A stretch of 64,000 nucleotides of DNA from Planctomycetota bacterium (GCA_028280485.1 JANQLS010000202.1:48593-112592), one strand, 5' to 3'; counted from the first letter of the stretch, positions 43,911-52,962 are shown. Translations and numbers: made by a program. The notes: generated from the letters alone by a model not told the origin.

Positions 43911-44483
43911 ATGAAACGAGCTATCCTTTTAAGTTCACTCTTAGCTTTAAGCGGTACCTTTTTAATCTTTCAAACAGGCTCCACCAGTCACGGCGAAAAG
44001 AAACAAATCGAGAGTCAGATCGTCAAAGAGAAAAACGGCGATGTTTTCATGATTCAAACGATCCATACCACCGCTTCTATAGATAAGGTTTGGGAAGCTT
44101 ACACCACGGAAAAAGCCTGGAAGCAATGGGTAGCCCCAGTAGTGAAAATGGATTTTAAGATTGGGGGAAAAATCCAATCGAACTATCGACCCGATGGAAA
44201 AATTACCGATCCCGACACGATTCAAATCAATATCATCAACTACGTCCCCAAAAAAGTAATAACTTATCAAGCCGTGGCTGCCGAACACTGGCCCAAAGCG
44301 TTAAAAGATCAAGAAAAACGGATGTATAACATTGTAACATTTGAAGAAACCAAAACTGGAACTAAAATGGTCTCTTACGGAACCGGATACACGAACTCTC
44401 CCGAGATGCAAAACTTGCTCAAGTTTTTCGTTTCCGCTAATGAGATGACTTTTAAGAAACTAATTCAATATTTAGAGAAGTGA
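43911..44483 (+). CDS. Secreted SRPBCC/AHSA1-fold protein
   Basis: 190 residues. A signal peptide (about 1-22) precedes an AHSA1-type START-like domain: TTASIDKVWEAYTTEKAWKQ WVAP, DFKIGGKI and YVPKKVITYQAV. This fold binds small hydrophobic ligands or acts as a co-chaperone; the exported form is common in planctomycetes and has no known ligand. The start ATG 43911 has GAGGAAG upstream. Its stop overlaps the next gene's GTG start (GTGA), so the pair is translationally coupled. Confidence 0.88.
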   Translation: MKRAILLSSLLALSGTFLIFQTGSTSHGEKKQIESQIVKEKNGDVFMIQTIHTTASIDKVWEAYTTEKAWKQWVAPVVKMDFKIGGKIQSNYRPDGKITDPDTIQINIINYVPKKVITYQAVAAEHWPKALKDQEKRMYNIVTFEETKTGTKMVSYGTGYTNSPEMQNLLKFFVSANEMTFKKLIQYLEK

Positions 44484-45511
44484 ATCAAGTGATGCGACTA
44501 AGCCTTGCCTCAATCTTAATAAGCTCAATTTTAATGAGTTCTTGTAACTCTACTCTCAAGAATAAAGAAGAGTCTAATCCGCCTTCATTCATCGGAAACT
44601 GGGCATTGGTGATGCCCGATGGTGAAGCCGGGTGGCTTACAGTTCAAAATGAAGAGGGGGCACTGAAAGTTGAGCTGTGGCGAGTCGGCGCCCCCCACCG
44701 AACGCGAGATGCTTCCACTGAAGGTTCTCTCCTTCGATTTAAGCGAATGTGCAGAATCGGAAAACCTAAATACCCGGGAGGTCCACCCAGCGGGAAAAGA
44801 ATTTTAGTTCCGCACCGCGCTTCTATCAAAGGCGATACGATTCAGATCATCATGGAATGCCCATTAGAGAATGGATCGATTGAAATGCGAGCCTTTACGG
44901 GAAAACGTCTTCCCCCTCTTCCCCCAAAGCCAGATTTTAGTGATCTTACTTTTGGAGATCCTATAGCACTCTTCAACGGGAAAGACTTAAACGGTTGGAC
45001 TCTCACGAATCCCGATCAACTCAACGGTTGGAAAGCTCTCAATGGTGAATTAGTCAACTCAACTCCCAAGAAAAGTTTTGACCCATACTCACAATACGGA
45101 AACTTACGCACCCTTCAGGAATTTGACAACTTCAATTTGAAATTAGAATTCAAAGTTCCACCGGGCGGGAACAGTGGTGTTTATTTAAAAGGAAGGTACG
45201 AAGCTCAAGTCCTCGATCGTGATAGCAAAATGCAGGGTATCCAAGGAGTGGGTGCGATCTTTGGGCGCATCCAACCTTCGATCAACGCTGGCTTGCCCGG
45301 GGACCATTGGCAAAGCTACGACATCACCTTGGTGGATCGATATGTAACCGTCATTCTGAATGGTAAGAAAGTGATCGATCAGCAACCGATCGTTGGAATG
45401 ACCAAGGGGGCTTTGAATGCTGACGATACGCTCCCCGGTCCAATTTACCTTCAGGGTGATCATACCGCAGTAAGTTATCGTAATATTTTGCTGACGCCGG
45501 TAGTGAATTAG
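44480..45511 (+). CDS. DUF1080 lipoprotein (3-keto-disaccharide hydrolase family)
   Basis: 343 residues from GTG 44480 (four-base overlap with the previous stop); ATG 44492 is the alternative. The lipobox MSSC gives Cys22. An N-terminal domain of about 120 residues precedes the DUF1080 concanavalin-like domain (about 155-343): PIALFNGKDLNGWTL, FKVPPGGNSGVYLKGRYEAQ VLD, HWQSYDITLVDRYVTVILNG and GPIYLQGDHTAVSYRNI. The domain is known from 3-keto-disaccharide hydrolases and related sugar-binding proteins. It is surface-attached and acts on, or binds, a carbohydrate; the specific substrate is not determinable. Confidence 0.9.
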   Translation: MNQVMRLSLASILISSILMSSCNSTLKNKEESNPPSFIGNWALVMPDGEAGWLTVQNEEGALKVELWRVGAPHRTRDASTEGSLLRFKRMCRIGKPKYPGGPPSGKRILVPHRASIKGDTIQIIMECPLENGSIEMRAFTGKRLPPLPPKPDFSDLTFGDPIALFNGKDLNGWTLTNPDQLNGWKALNGELVNSTPKKSFDPYSQYGNLRTLQEFDNFNLKLEFKVPPGGNSGVYLKGRYEAQVLDRDSKMQGIQGVGAIFGRIQPSINAGLPGDHWQSYDITLVDRYVTVILNGKKVIDQQPIVGMTKGALNADDTLPGPIYLQGDHTAVSYRNILLTPVVN

Positions 45512-45570
45512 CTTTATGAGTAAACATGTCGTTTGAAATTCCATGGCACTGAATTATTTCAAATAGCCCT

Positions 45571-45647
45571 TAACTAGCCCGGAGCGCAAGCGACGGGAAT
45601 TCATTTAATTCGCACTATTTCCCGTCGCTTACGCTCCGGGCTAGTTA
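45571..45647. repeat. Family A inverted repeat, 19-base spacer
   Basis: TAACTAGCCCGGAGCGCAAG... (45571-45599) and its inverse (about 45619-45647) differ by one base. It lies between convergent genes, so it could also serve as a two-way terminator-like hairpin. Confidence 0.9.
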
Positions 45648-45717
45648 ATAAATATTCGGGTTTTAATGGTGAACCTTCGAAGACTTGAAGAATATTAATT
45701 TATATTCCACCGAATTC

Positions 45718-46305
45718 TTAAAACCGGCTAGTCGTCTTCGGCAAAAGATTTTCCTTCGGTAAATATTGCTCTAATTTCTCTCGGGTATCAAATAGAGATA
45801 GCGCTGCACTCCACCTCTTCCCAACCTCAGGATCCTCCAAGTAACCACGAAGAATCTTAACCGCCTCTTGGGCCTCCCTACTTTTAATGCCCTTGAGAAC
45901 ATCAACCGTTTGAGTCGCAAAGATAGGATAATCAGAATCTTTAAATTCACTGAGGCCCTGAGGATCTGGATTTAGGTTTAGGGTGAAAATAATTTGAAAT
46001 TCCGTCAGATACTTCCGCTTTTCATCGAGGCGAAGTTGTAGATCTTCATTAAATCCGATGACCCAATTTTGAGCCTCAAGCGAGGTAGCGGTAAGTTCCA
46101 TTAACTTAGGGATAAATAGAACAGATCCGCTCTCTTCTAATTTTTTTAAGATTTCGAGTTTCTCTTTATTGTCTCCCACTTCCAATCGCCACAGCCAATA
46201 ACGCTCTCGAATTTCAGCTTGGAAAAAGAACGCTGTCCCGCTAAGGACAAGAATCCCGAGAAGAACGGCGAAGAATGTAACTGATTTTTTCTGAAGAATT
46301 CTCAT
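45718..46305 (-). CDS. Tandem paralogue 3: membrane-anchored HEAT-like protein
   Basis: 195 residues from ATG 46305 (an upstream extension would overlap the preceding gene). One membrane helix, then the family core RYWLWRLEVGDNKEKLEILK, LEESGSVLFIPKLMELTATS, a variable middle, and SAALSLFDTREKLEQYLPKE. The core recurs in the two genes upstream. The helical segments look like HEAT-type repeats. Not recognised outside this trio. Confidence 0.65.
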   Translation of the reverse strand: MRILQKKSVTFFAVLLGILVLSGTAFFFQAEIRERYWLWRLEVGDNKEKLEILKKLEESGSVLFIPKLMELTATSLEAQNWVIGFNEDLQLRLDEKRKYLTEFQIIFTLNLNPDPQGLSEFKDSDYPIFATQTVDVLKGIKSREAQEAVKILRGYLEDPEVGKRWSAALSLFDTREKLEQYLPKENLLPKTTSRF

Positions 46306-46309
46306 CCGC

Positions 46310-46855
46310 TCAATAGACCGGCAAATAACTCGAATGAATCCTCGAACTCGGGATGTAAGGCCGTAACTCACCTAACTGATCGAAGAGAACTAAAGCTGCG
46401 ATATATTTTTCGTGCTCATGAGAACTCTTCAAATAAGGAGTGAGTATTGGTGAAACTCTTTCAGGTTCCCTCTTCCGAATGTTTTTCATCGTTTGAATAA
46501 CCAATGGAACATCGATCTCATAACCAGCTTTTTCAGATAGCACCTTAAAGATAAAATTTGCTTCCCCGGATCGAGCTCTCCCCATCGGCCCATCGACCAT
46601 CCAGTTTCCATAATTAAAAGATTGAGCGGCTTTTTTAAAAAGGTGTGGAACGATAGACGCTCGCCCTTGAGCTGAGATGGAAGTTAGAACTTCTTCTTTA
46701 CTCTTTCCATCTCCATTTTCCAAGACCCACAACCAATACTGTTCACGGATATCTTCGCGCAGAACAAAAAGAGTGACCCCGATTAAAAAAATCCCGATCC
46801 CAATCATTACGATTAGGAAAATTTTCTTCTGTGATTTTTTCTGGGGGACATTCAT
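46310..46855 (-). CDS. Tandem paralogue 2: membrane-anchored HEAT-like protein
   Basis: 181 residues. Membrane helix (about 12-32), then QYWLWVLENGDGKSKEEVLT, SIVPHLFKKAAQSF, a loop with the segment WMVDGPMGRARSGEANF, TMKNIRKREPERVSPIL and AALVLFDQLGELRPYIPSSR. It is closest to paralogue 1 in the loop and the NIRKR segment. It lies four bases before the start of paralogue 3. Function unknown. Confidence 0.65.
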   Translation of the reverse strand: MNVPQKKSQKKIFLIVMIGIGIFLIGVTLFVLREDIREQYWLWVLENGDGKSKEEVLTSISAQGRASIVPHLFKKAAQSFNYGNWMVDGPMGRARSGEANFIFKVLSEKAGYEIDVPLVIQTMKNIRKREPERVSPILTPYLKSSHEHEKYIAALVLFDQLGELRPYIPSSRIHSSYLPVY

Positions 46856-46884
46856 ATAAAAAGGTTAATTGTTAAACCCCTGAA

Positions 46885-47481
46885 TCAAAGAGAAATAGTC
46901 CTCGAGTCATTAAACTTCCATCTAAATAAAACTCGCACTCGATACGGTCGCATTTTCTCTTTTGGAAGATACGGTTTCAGTTGTTCATACTTGTCGAATA
47001 ACGATAAGGCCGCGACCCACTTCCATTCGCGTTCAGGATGGTTCAGGTAAACTTTTAGGGCAACCTCTGCTTTCCTCGGCTGCCGTTTCCTGATGTTTTG
47101 AATCGCTTTGACCATGTTTTCAGGAGTCAAAGGATCCTTCCCCCCCTTGAGGTCTTTTATCGTTAACTCGACCGCAAATGCATAATCGAGCATTGCTTCT
47201 GATCCTCGTGGTCGATGCGCTCGAAAAGGCCCTTCAACATACCAATCATAATCCTTAATGGATTGTGCCCCTAACTTCAAAATATCTGGGATCATCAAAG
47301 CTGAACCCTGCTCCCCTAGGGTCTGAAGGAGTTCAATACGCTCTTGTTGATCACCGACCTCTAGCCGCCAAGCCCAATAATGTAGCTTCAAGCTCGATCG
47401 AAAAATAAAAGCTGTACTTCCAATGATGGCTATTCCCATGATGGCCACCAATAGAGACAACGTTTTGCGGTTGATTTTCAT
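46885..47481 (-). CDS. Tandem paralogue 1: membrane-anchored HEAT-like protein
   Basis: 198 residues. Membrane helix (about 8-27), then HYWAWRLEVGDQQERIELLQ, GSALMIPDILKLGAQS, WYVEGPFRAHRPRGSEAML, AIQNIRKRQPRKAEVALKVY and AALSLFDKYEQLKPYLPKEK. Gene order and shared motifs indicate local triplication. The gene is 40 bases downstream of the FTCD-like gene and may be transcribed with it. Confidence 0.65.
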   Translation of the reverse strand: MKINRKTLSLLVAIMGIAIIGSTAFIFRSSLKLHYWAWRLEVGDQQERIELLQTLGEQGSALMIPDILKLGAQSIKDYDWYVEGPFRAHRPRGSEAMLDYAFAVELTIKDLKGGKDPLTPENMVKAIQNIRKRQPRKAEVALKVYLNHPEREWKWVAALSLFDKYEQLKPYLPKEKMRPYRVRVLFRWKFNDSRTISL

Positions 47482-47520
47482 CTTAGGGTTTCCAGTAGAA
47501 GGTAGTGATCGAACTTAGAA

Positions 47521-48906
47521 TCAAGAACCGCTGATGATGTCATTCAGTTGAGTCCTAAGATCCTCGCAAACTGCTTTCGATTCTCCCTTAAGTTTATCCC
47601 ATCGATCCAAGACTTCCTGCTCAGCCTCAGATCCCTTCTCAAGTGATGGCAGATTCACCTTCACGTTCCAGCCCGAACTTTCAATCGCAGAGTTCGCGAG
47701 TTCTAACGCAACGGCAACATCGCTTTCGGCTCGAACGATACCCTTTTTTGCTAATTGAGTGATCGCATCGAGTTGCTGGATGAGTTCAATCGATTTTTCA
47801 ATCGTTTGAAGGGGTGCTTCGATCGCTCGAAGAGTGGCTTCTTCGACACTCACTCCGGAGTCTTTGTTCTTACTTAATCGCCAAGCTTCTAATAGAGCTA
47901 AAAAGGCTTCTTGGTCTTCATTCTCAAGAGTATAAAATTCTCCACCGAGTTCATCTAAGCGATTCGCGATCGTTTCTAACTCAGATTGATCAGCTTCTTC
48001 GAGCTTTTTCTTCAAGCTGATATTAATCGCCTTTAATGCGAGGGAAACGGCATAAACCCCAACGCGAGCCGCCACGGCTCCCCCTCCGGGTGCGGGCACT
48101 GTGGAAGCAACTTTACTAGCAAAATTCGCTTCCCCAGATCGTTCGATAGAATCTTCGAGCGAACGTTCTTCTAAACTCGCCGCTCCGAAAAATGATCGCT
48201 CCGAAGCTTCAAAAATATCACTCCTCGGAAGCATCCCAATAGGAGTCACTTCCATGACTTCACCATCGGTATCATCCAGGATTTGTTGTACTGAAAAGAT
48301 AATTTCACTTAAGGTCAATTCGCTCACCTCGAGAAGGCGTGCGATTAAAACTTTGCGCTCATCTTGAACCGTATCAAAAATCCAGACTGTTCCTTTATCC
48401 TCACCGTCACCACGGTTGAGTTGTTCCTTAAGTGTGATCAAAGTGGGATCAGAACAACCTTCAAGTACGAACTCGAGTTCAAACCAACGATGCCCTCCAC
48501 TTAAAAAGACGCGTGGTTTTTCTGAATTTGCCGCCTTTAACACTGGAGGCGGGGCTTCGGTTAAGGTCTCGGCATTTAACTGTAAGCTGTTGGTCAACTG
48601 CCCTTCTAACTTGCTCAACCAGGCTTCACAGCTTTCAAGCTGAGTGTCCCAGAGACTCGAAAAGGTTATAGAGACCGAAATCTTGCGCCCCTCAATTTCT
48701 TTAATTGCCTTTAGGCATCTGAAAGCCGCTAAGCGAACAACATCTCCTGGCCCCGCCCAAGTCAGAACAACTCGATCGAGTTCATAACTCGGATCTAAGT
48801 GAAAAAAGACAGCGCCGTCCGTAGACTCGATCGCTTGAACTAAGCGTTCATCGAGCTCTTCCCCTCCCCCTTGCACTTGACAGATACACTCCGCCCAACC
48901 TCTCAT
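47521..48906 (-). CDS. FTCD-like protein: degenerate formiminotransferase plus cyclodeaminase domain
   Basis: 461 residues. The last 200 match formiminotetrahydrofolate cyclodeaminase/cyclohydrolase: SKVASTVPAPGGGAVAARVG, AKKGIVRAESDVAVALELAN and SSGWNVKVNLPS. The first 240 align by eye with the two formiminotransferase subdomains (DPSYELDRVVLTWAGPGDVV; SEIIFSVQQILDDTDGEVME VTPIGMLPRSDI) but lack the catalytic HPR-containing stretch, here replaced by an unrelated sequence. So the cyclodeaminase may work (5-formimino-THF to methenyl-THF) while the transferase half is probably inactive or repurposed. The ATG overlaps truD by four bases. Confidence 0.75.
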   Translation of the reverse strand: MRGWAECICQVQGGGEELDERLVQAIESTDGAVFFHLDPSYELDRVVLTWAGPGDVVRLAAFRCLKAIKEIEGRKISVSITFSSLWDTQLESCEAWLSKLEGQLTNSLQLNAETLTEAPPPVLKAANSEKPRVFLSGGHRWFELEFVLEGCSDPTLITLKEQLNRGDGEDKGTVWIFDTVQDERKVLIARLLEVSELTLSEIIFSVQQILDDTDGEVMEVTPIGMLPRSDIFEASERSFFGAASLEERSLEDSIERSGEANFASKVASTVPAPGGGAVAARVGVYAVSLALKAINISLKKKLEEADQSELETIANRLDELGGEFYTLENEDQEAFLALLEAWRLSKNKDSGVSVEEATLRAIEAPLQTIEKSIELIQQLDAITQLAKKGIVRAESDVAVALELANSAIESSGWNVKVNLPSLEKGSEAEQEVLDRWDKLKGESKAVCEDLRTQLNDIISGS

Positions 48907-50198
48907 ATCTCAATTTTCTCCTGATCGTTTTCAATATCTTCCTGGGCTCGCGAATAGTAGCAAAAGCCCGGTTCGTCGTTTTTCATAATCTCTCTTAAGA
49001 AGGTTGTAGCATAGGATCCCTTCGGTAAAAAGAACTCTAGAAAGAGGTCTCGATCTTCCAGGTGCCATTTGAGATCCCGAATTTGGAATCGAAGAGCACG
49101 ACGGCTGCCTTTCATTTTCAAGTTGGGCATCAGCTGGTGAAACAAGGTTGGCCTCATGCTCTGTCGCCTTAGCACCTCTTCCTCAAGCTCCAATTGAAGT
49201 CCTTGGGGCCAAGTCATCATCTTTCCGAAAAGAGGGCCGGTCGGGCTGATTTCCCAAGCGTCACTACGAACCTGCTCAACCTGCGTGTCTTCCACGGAAA
49301 AGACCGCCAAGTTTCGATGGAGTTGAGCGAGATCTCCTTCAAATAATAAACCGGGTCGACCACCAGAAAGTTCAAGGCGGCGATCTACAAGCTTGTTGAA
49401 GAGAGCGGATTGAAAGGCGGAGTAGTAAATCTTACGAATACTCTCATCGATCTTCCTAACGGCCCCCCGGTAGTTTCCCGGTGCTTGGAGTAAGTACTTT
49501 AGAAGCTTCAACTCTAAGCGATAACTAAAGGGAAAATGATCGTAGGCTCCTTGGAGATCTCCTTCCTCAAAAAGAAGACGTGCTTTTAAGACTCGTGGGT
49601 TGCGCTCCGATCGAGAAGGAAATCCCAATAAGCGCTTGATCACCAAATCGTTTTCTCGCCGAAGTAGATTTTCTCCTAACAGGTGCGCATCGTCGCGACT
49701 TCCAAAACGCTGAGGACCGTAGTAGTTCGGCACTCCTTCTCGAAGGAGGATTTCGATGATCGATTCCACCCTTGAATAGGCTTCTTCGCTGACATTTCGA
49801 ATCCGAATCTTAAATCGATTCCCCTTCAAGTGACCGATGCGAAGTTTATTTCCGTGTTTTTTAGTCCACAGAATTTTGAGATTAGGAATGCTTAAATTTT
49901 GGATCTCTTCTGGAGGAACCAGACGAACACTAAAAGTTTGGCGAGAAATGGATTTTCGATCTTTTAATCCGGCATGACCGATCTCACGCTTAGATATTTT
50001 TAATTGTTGAGCGATACGAGAGATCGCATCCAAGGTAGGCAGATCGACTTTTTCGATCTCAAAGTAGGTGTGTTCTCCATCACCGCTCGGAGAGTAGAGC
50101 GGAACTTCGAAAACTTGAAAATCTTCGAGTTCCTGTTTAATCGTCCCTCCCACGCCGGGAAGGCTTTCAGTTAAATAGCGATGGGGGATCCCCTGCAT
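48903..50198 (-). CDS. truD: tRNA pseudouridine(13) synthase TruD
   Basis: 431 residues, somewhat longer than E. coli TruD. It isomerises U13 of tRNA-Glu. The family signature REIGHAGLKDRKSISRQTFS contains the catalytic Asp (Asp80), and the PNYYGPQRFGSRDDAHLLGE and KGNRFKIRIRN segments are canonical. The C-terminal half carries the TRUD insertion domain. Cytosolic. The stop overlaps the start of the FTCD-like gene by four bases. A CMP-sialate-synthetase-like gene is 61 bases upstream, so all three are probably one operon of unrelated functions. Confidence 0.93.
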   Translation of the reverse strand: MQGIPHRYLTESLPGVGGTIKQELEDFQVFEVPLYSPSGDGEHTYFEIEKVDLPTLDAISRIAQQLKISKREIGHAGLKDRKSISRQTFSVRLVPPEEIQNLSIPNLKILWTKKHGNKLRIGHLKGNRFKIRIRNVSEEAYSRVESIIEILLREGVPNYYGPQRFGSRDDAHLLGENLLRRENDLVIKRLLGFPSRSERNPRVLKARLLFEEGDLQGAYDHFPFSYRLELKLLKYLLQAPGNYRGAVRKIDESIRKIYYSAFQSALFNKLVDRRLELSGGRPGLLFEGDLAQLHRNLAVFSVEDTQVEQVRSDAWEISPTGPLFGKMMTWPQGLQLELEEEVLRRQSMRPTLFHQLMPNLKMKGSRRALRFQIRDLKWHLEDRDLFLEFFLPKGSYATTFLREIMKNDEPGFCYYSRAQEDIENDQEKIEI

Positions 50199-50259
50199 GG
50201 CCTTGGAGTCTCATGAACCCCGGCCAAAAGGATATTCCCCTGAGGTCAACTGAATTCAG

Positions 50260-51033
50260 TTATCCGGCGGGAACTTCTTCGACAGGGGTGGGTTGATCTT
50301 GCTGGTTTTGACGGAGTAACGCTGGGTGCCCATCGAATGCGGCGAGGCATTGGGCGACGATGAGATCATCGTGATCATCAATATCGAGGGCTTCCGGCCA
50401 CGATATTTCAATCCAAGCTGCCAGTGCCTCCGAAACCGGGTTCTCAATGTATTCCTTCCCGTATATGTAAAGGGCTCCACAAGGGATGTAAAGAGGTTCC
50501 AGGTCTTGACGTCGAATCGAGGTCGATTCTTTATACGGCTTGAGGCCGTCATCCACCACCTTCAGCATCCAATCAGGGTGTTCTTTAACCCGCCGTACAG
50601 CTTTTAAATAAATCTCATTTCCCTGACAAAATCGCTCGATACCGGCAGAAATCGACTCGGGTCTCAGGAATGGGGAAGAAGGCTGGAGTAGGACCAACGC
50701 CCTAATATCTTGGTCGCTTTGGGTACAGTATCGATTCCAACAGTATTCGACGACCTCCGCCATAGGAGTGGTATCTTGGGCCAACTCGGACGGCCTCAGC
50801 TCGGGAACCTCGGCGCCTTCTTCGACCGCGCATCGCGCGAGATCTTCATCATCAGTCGACACGATCACCTGAGAGATCTGAGGGCAGGCCAGAGCCCGTC
50901 GGATAGCAAGGGCGAGGAGCGAAACTCCCCCGACTTCTTGTAAATTCTTTAAATATATACCCTTAGAACCTCCACGAGCGGGAATCAGGGCAATAAATTG
51001 ATCTGGAGAGGGGGTTGGGCTCGAGCTGCTCAA
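50260..51033 (-). CDS. Acylneuraminate cytidylyltransferase-like (NeuA type)
   Basis: 257 residues. The N-terminal signature FIALIPARGGSKGIYLKN is that of CMP-sugar synthetases (CMP-NeuAc, CMP-Kdo, CMP-pseudaminate). VIVSTDDEDLARCAVEEGAE, LLQPSSPFLRPESI and WPEALDIDDHDDL follow the family order and contain the acidic metal-binding residues. It would activate a nonulosonate sugar with CTP for surface glycans or flagella. No synthase (NeuB/PseI) is adjacent, so the exact sugar is unknown. The start is TTG 51033 with GAGGA 8 bases upstream. Confidence 0.85.
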   Translation of the reverse strand: MSSSSPTPSPDQFIALIPARGGSKGIYLKNLQEVGGVSLLALAIRRALACPQISQVIVSTDDEDLARCAVEEGAEVPELRPSELAQDTTPMAEVVEYCWNRYCTQSDQDIRALVLLQPSSPFLRPESISAGIERFCQGNEIYLKAVRRVKEHPDWMLKVVDDGLKPYKESTSIRRQDLEPLYIPCGALYIYGKEYIENPVSEALAAWIEISWPEALDIDDHDDLIVAQCLAAFDGHPALLRQNQQDQPTPVEEVPAG

Positions 51034-51713
51034 TGCTGAATCCTCGACATCAGGGGTTCACAATCCGAAATTCATGGTGATTTCGGTACTTATAAAATTA
51101 CTAAATTTACCGAGTGAGTTACGAATTCTTATCATTGCCGGTACTTCTAAACCAAGAGCTCGTAAATCTTTTGGTTCTCACACTTAAAAGTCGATCCCAG
51201 CGAGTGATTTGAATGGAGCACTCCAGCGCTTGATAATTTGGGCGCCTGATAATCCTCGGGATCGCCAGTCTTCGATGCCCGGGAATGGATCTCAATTCGC
51301 TGAATCGGACTTTTCCGGAACAATTCTTGCGAGCTCTTACAGATCGGAACTGGATCTTCATGAGAGAATCCTGAATAATCCCAGGTCCCACCCTGGGTTC
51401 TTCGTCCTGTTCTCTTCATGTTCTTCCGTATAGAAGTCTTTCGGCTTTAGAAGACAAGATTCTGGAGTCTGAGAAGAAGAATAAATTCGAGGATAGAAAA
51501 TTTCTGAAAAGTGTCCCTGAGCGGGACTCCTAGCGGTTATCTAACCCGCTGAACCAACAGAATCTGAGCTTGGCGGTCGAGAAGGGTTTTCCCTGCCATA
51601 ATACGGTTCAAGGCGAGTTGGCGAACTGCCGAATTATCAACTAAGAACTATTAAGTAAATTCTTCGGGAAGGCTCATTTGGCCTCCTGAACTCAAACTCT
51701 CCAAGGAGCCACT
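51034..51713. other. Intergenic region of 680 bases
   Basis: No certain gene. A 90-residue minus-strand frame (51147-51419) is listed separately as a weak candidate. A short hairpin AGCGGTT/AACCCGCT sits near 51528. Nothing else was recognised. Confidence 0.4.
51147..51419 (-). CDS. Weak candidate small protein
   Basis: A 90-residue frame starting MKRTGRRTQGGTWDYSGF, hydrophilic, without signal peptide or recognised motif. A GGAAG lies 3 bases before the ATG, closer than usual. A second frame on the same strand is also open, which makes chance likely. Confidence 0.2.
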   Translation of the reverse strand: MKRTGRRTQGGTWDYSGFSHEDPVPICKSSQELFRKSPIQRIEIHSRASKTGDPEDYQAPKLSSAGVLHSNHSLGSTFKCENQKIYELLV

Positions 51714-52904
51714 ATGTTCAACAAAAGGTTAACTCAGAGCTTATTGTGCGCTTTAAGCCTCATGCTTACCTTCCTCCCCAGTTATTTAGAAGCGAGCGAT
51801 GGACCTCCCATCCCAAAATCGATCCTCAATAAGGGCAAAGCTTCAAAAACCAAATCCACTCCCTTCCCCTCAACCAAGAAAAAGGTGAAGGTCGTTGAAG
51901 GTAAGAAGAGCTTCAAGCCTGTCCTCCCCCCAGCCAACTACAAGCCTTCGGTTTTAACCCTTCAAGCTGACCGTTTCAATTTTGGTAAAGTCTTTAAAGG
52001 CAGCGAAGTAACTCATAGTTTTAAAGTCAAAAACACGGGTGGTTCCGACCTTATCATTCAAAAAGTTAAGCCTGGCTGTGGCTGTACCTACGTCAAACAC
52101 CAAAAGGTGATCGAGCCCGGTGCAGAAGGTGAGATCACCCTCAAAATCGACACCAACAAACTTCGCCCCGGTAAGACTTCAAAATGGGCTGATATTCACA
52201 CCAACGACCCCAACAACATGAAGAAGAGAGTCTTCATCGAGGGTCAAGTGGCAACCGCCTTCACCGTTATCCCCAACCTTCCTCGAGTCGAATGTATCCG
52301 AGGTGAAGACGAATGTACTCTCAAAGTCGTCCTCCAACGAGCTGTCGATGAGAGTTTCAAAATCACCGGTGTTAAAGCCAGTCAATCACGCGTGATCCCC
52401 ACGCTCAAAGAAAACGCCGATGGCAAATCTTACACTGTCGAAGTTCGTGCTAACACTGAAAGTGACAACAAGAACACCTACTTCTCTGATCGTCTCCTCG
52501 TCGAAATCACCGGTCCCGACAAGAAGGTCATGACGCAAACCGTTCCCGTAACGATTCGCTTGAAAAACCGAATTTCAGTCAAACCTCTTCGAACTGTTTA
52601 CTTCCGACGACCCGAAGTGCAAAAACTGCGCACCAGTAAAACTCCTATCACCAAGGAGATCATCGTTAAGAGTGAAGTCATCCGCAACACTCACCTGTTC
52701 AAGGTGACCAAAGTGGATAGCACCAACGATGCTTTCAAAACTAAAATCGTTCCGATCAAAGAAGGTAAAGAGTACAAGGTCGAAGTTCAAATTAGTGAAC
52801 TCCCCACCGACCAAACGATCAAAAGCCTCAAAGGCGACTTGATCATCCATACCGATGATAAGGAACAACCCAAGATCGAAATGAGAATCTTAGCGTTTAT
52901 CTAA
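51714..52904 (+). CDS. Secreted DUF1573 (ASH-like) protein
   Basis: 396 residues. A signal peptide (about 1-27) and a Lys/Pro-rich linker precede a DUF1573 domain (about 82-165) with FNFGKVFKGSEVTHSFKVKN and the conserved PGCGCTYVK. Two further beta-sandwich domains of similar length follow, the second with a Cys pair (CIRGEDEC). DUF1573 proteins are common exported proteins in planctomycetes and Bacteroidetes; the function is unknown, with adhesion or scaffold proposed. AAGGAG lies 6 bases before the ATG. Strong expression is suggested by the good ribosome site and the terminator. Confidence 0.9.
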   Translation: MFNKRLTQSLLCALSLMLTFLPSYLEASDGPPIPKSILNKGKASKTKSTPFPSTKKKVKVVEGKKSFKPVLPPANYKPSVLTLQADRFNFGKVFKGSEVTHSFKVKNTGGSDLIIQKVKPGCGCTYVKHQKVIEPGAEGEITLKIDTNKLRPGKTSKWADIHTNDPNNMKKRVFIEGQVATAFTVIPNLPRVECIRGEDECTLKVVLQRAVDESFKITGVKASQSRVIPTLKENADGKSYTVEVRANTESDNKNTYFSDRLLVEITGPDKKVMTQTVPVTIRLKNRISVKPLRTVYFRRPEVQKLRTSKTPITKEIIVKSEVIRNTHLFKVTKVDSTNDAFKTKIVPIKEGKEYKVEVQISELPTDQTIKSLKGDLIIHTDDKEQPKIEMRILAFI

Positions 52905-52921
52905 GCGCTGAAAATCCGTTC

Positions 52922-52962
52922 AAAAAAGAGGAGCACTTCGAATGAAGTGCTCCTCTTTTTTT
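52922..52962 (+). terminator. Rho-independent terminator
   Basis: GAGGAGCACTTC pairs with GAAGTGCTCCTC around a GAAT loop, followed by seven T, directly after the DUF1573 gene. Confidence 0.94.

Noticed and set aside
51209..51433. Plus-strand frame in the 680-base gap
   Set aside because: Two other frames on the opposite strand are also open over the same bases; no signal favours it.
51520..51560. AGCGGTT...AACCCGCT hairpin considered as a tRNA anticodon arm
   Set aside because: No D, T or acceptor stems in the right positions.
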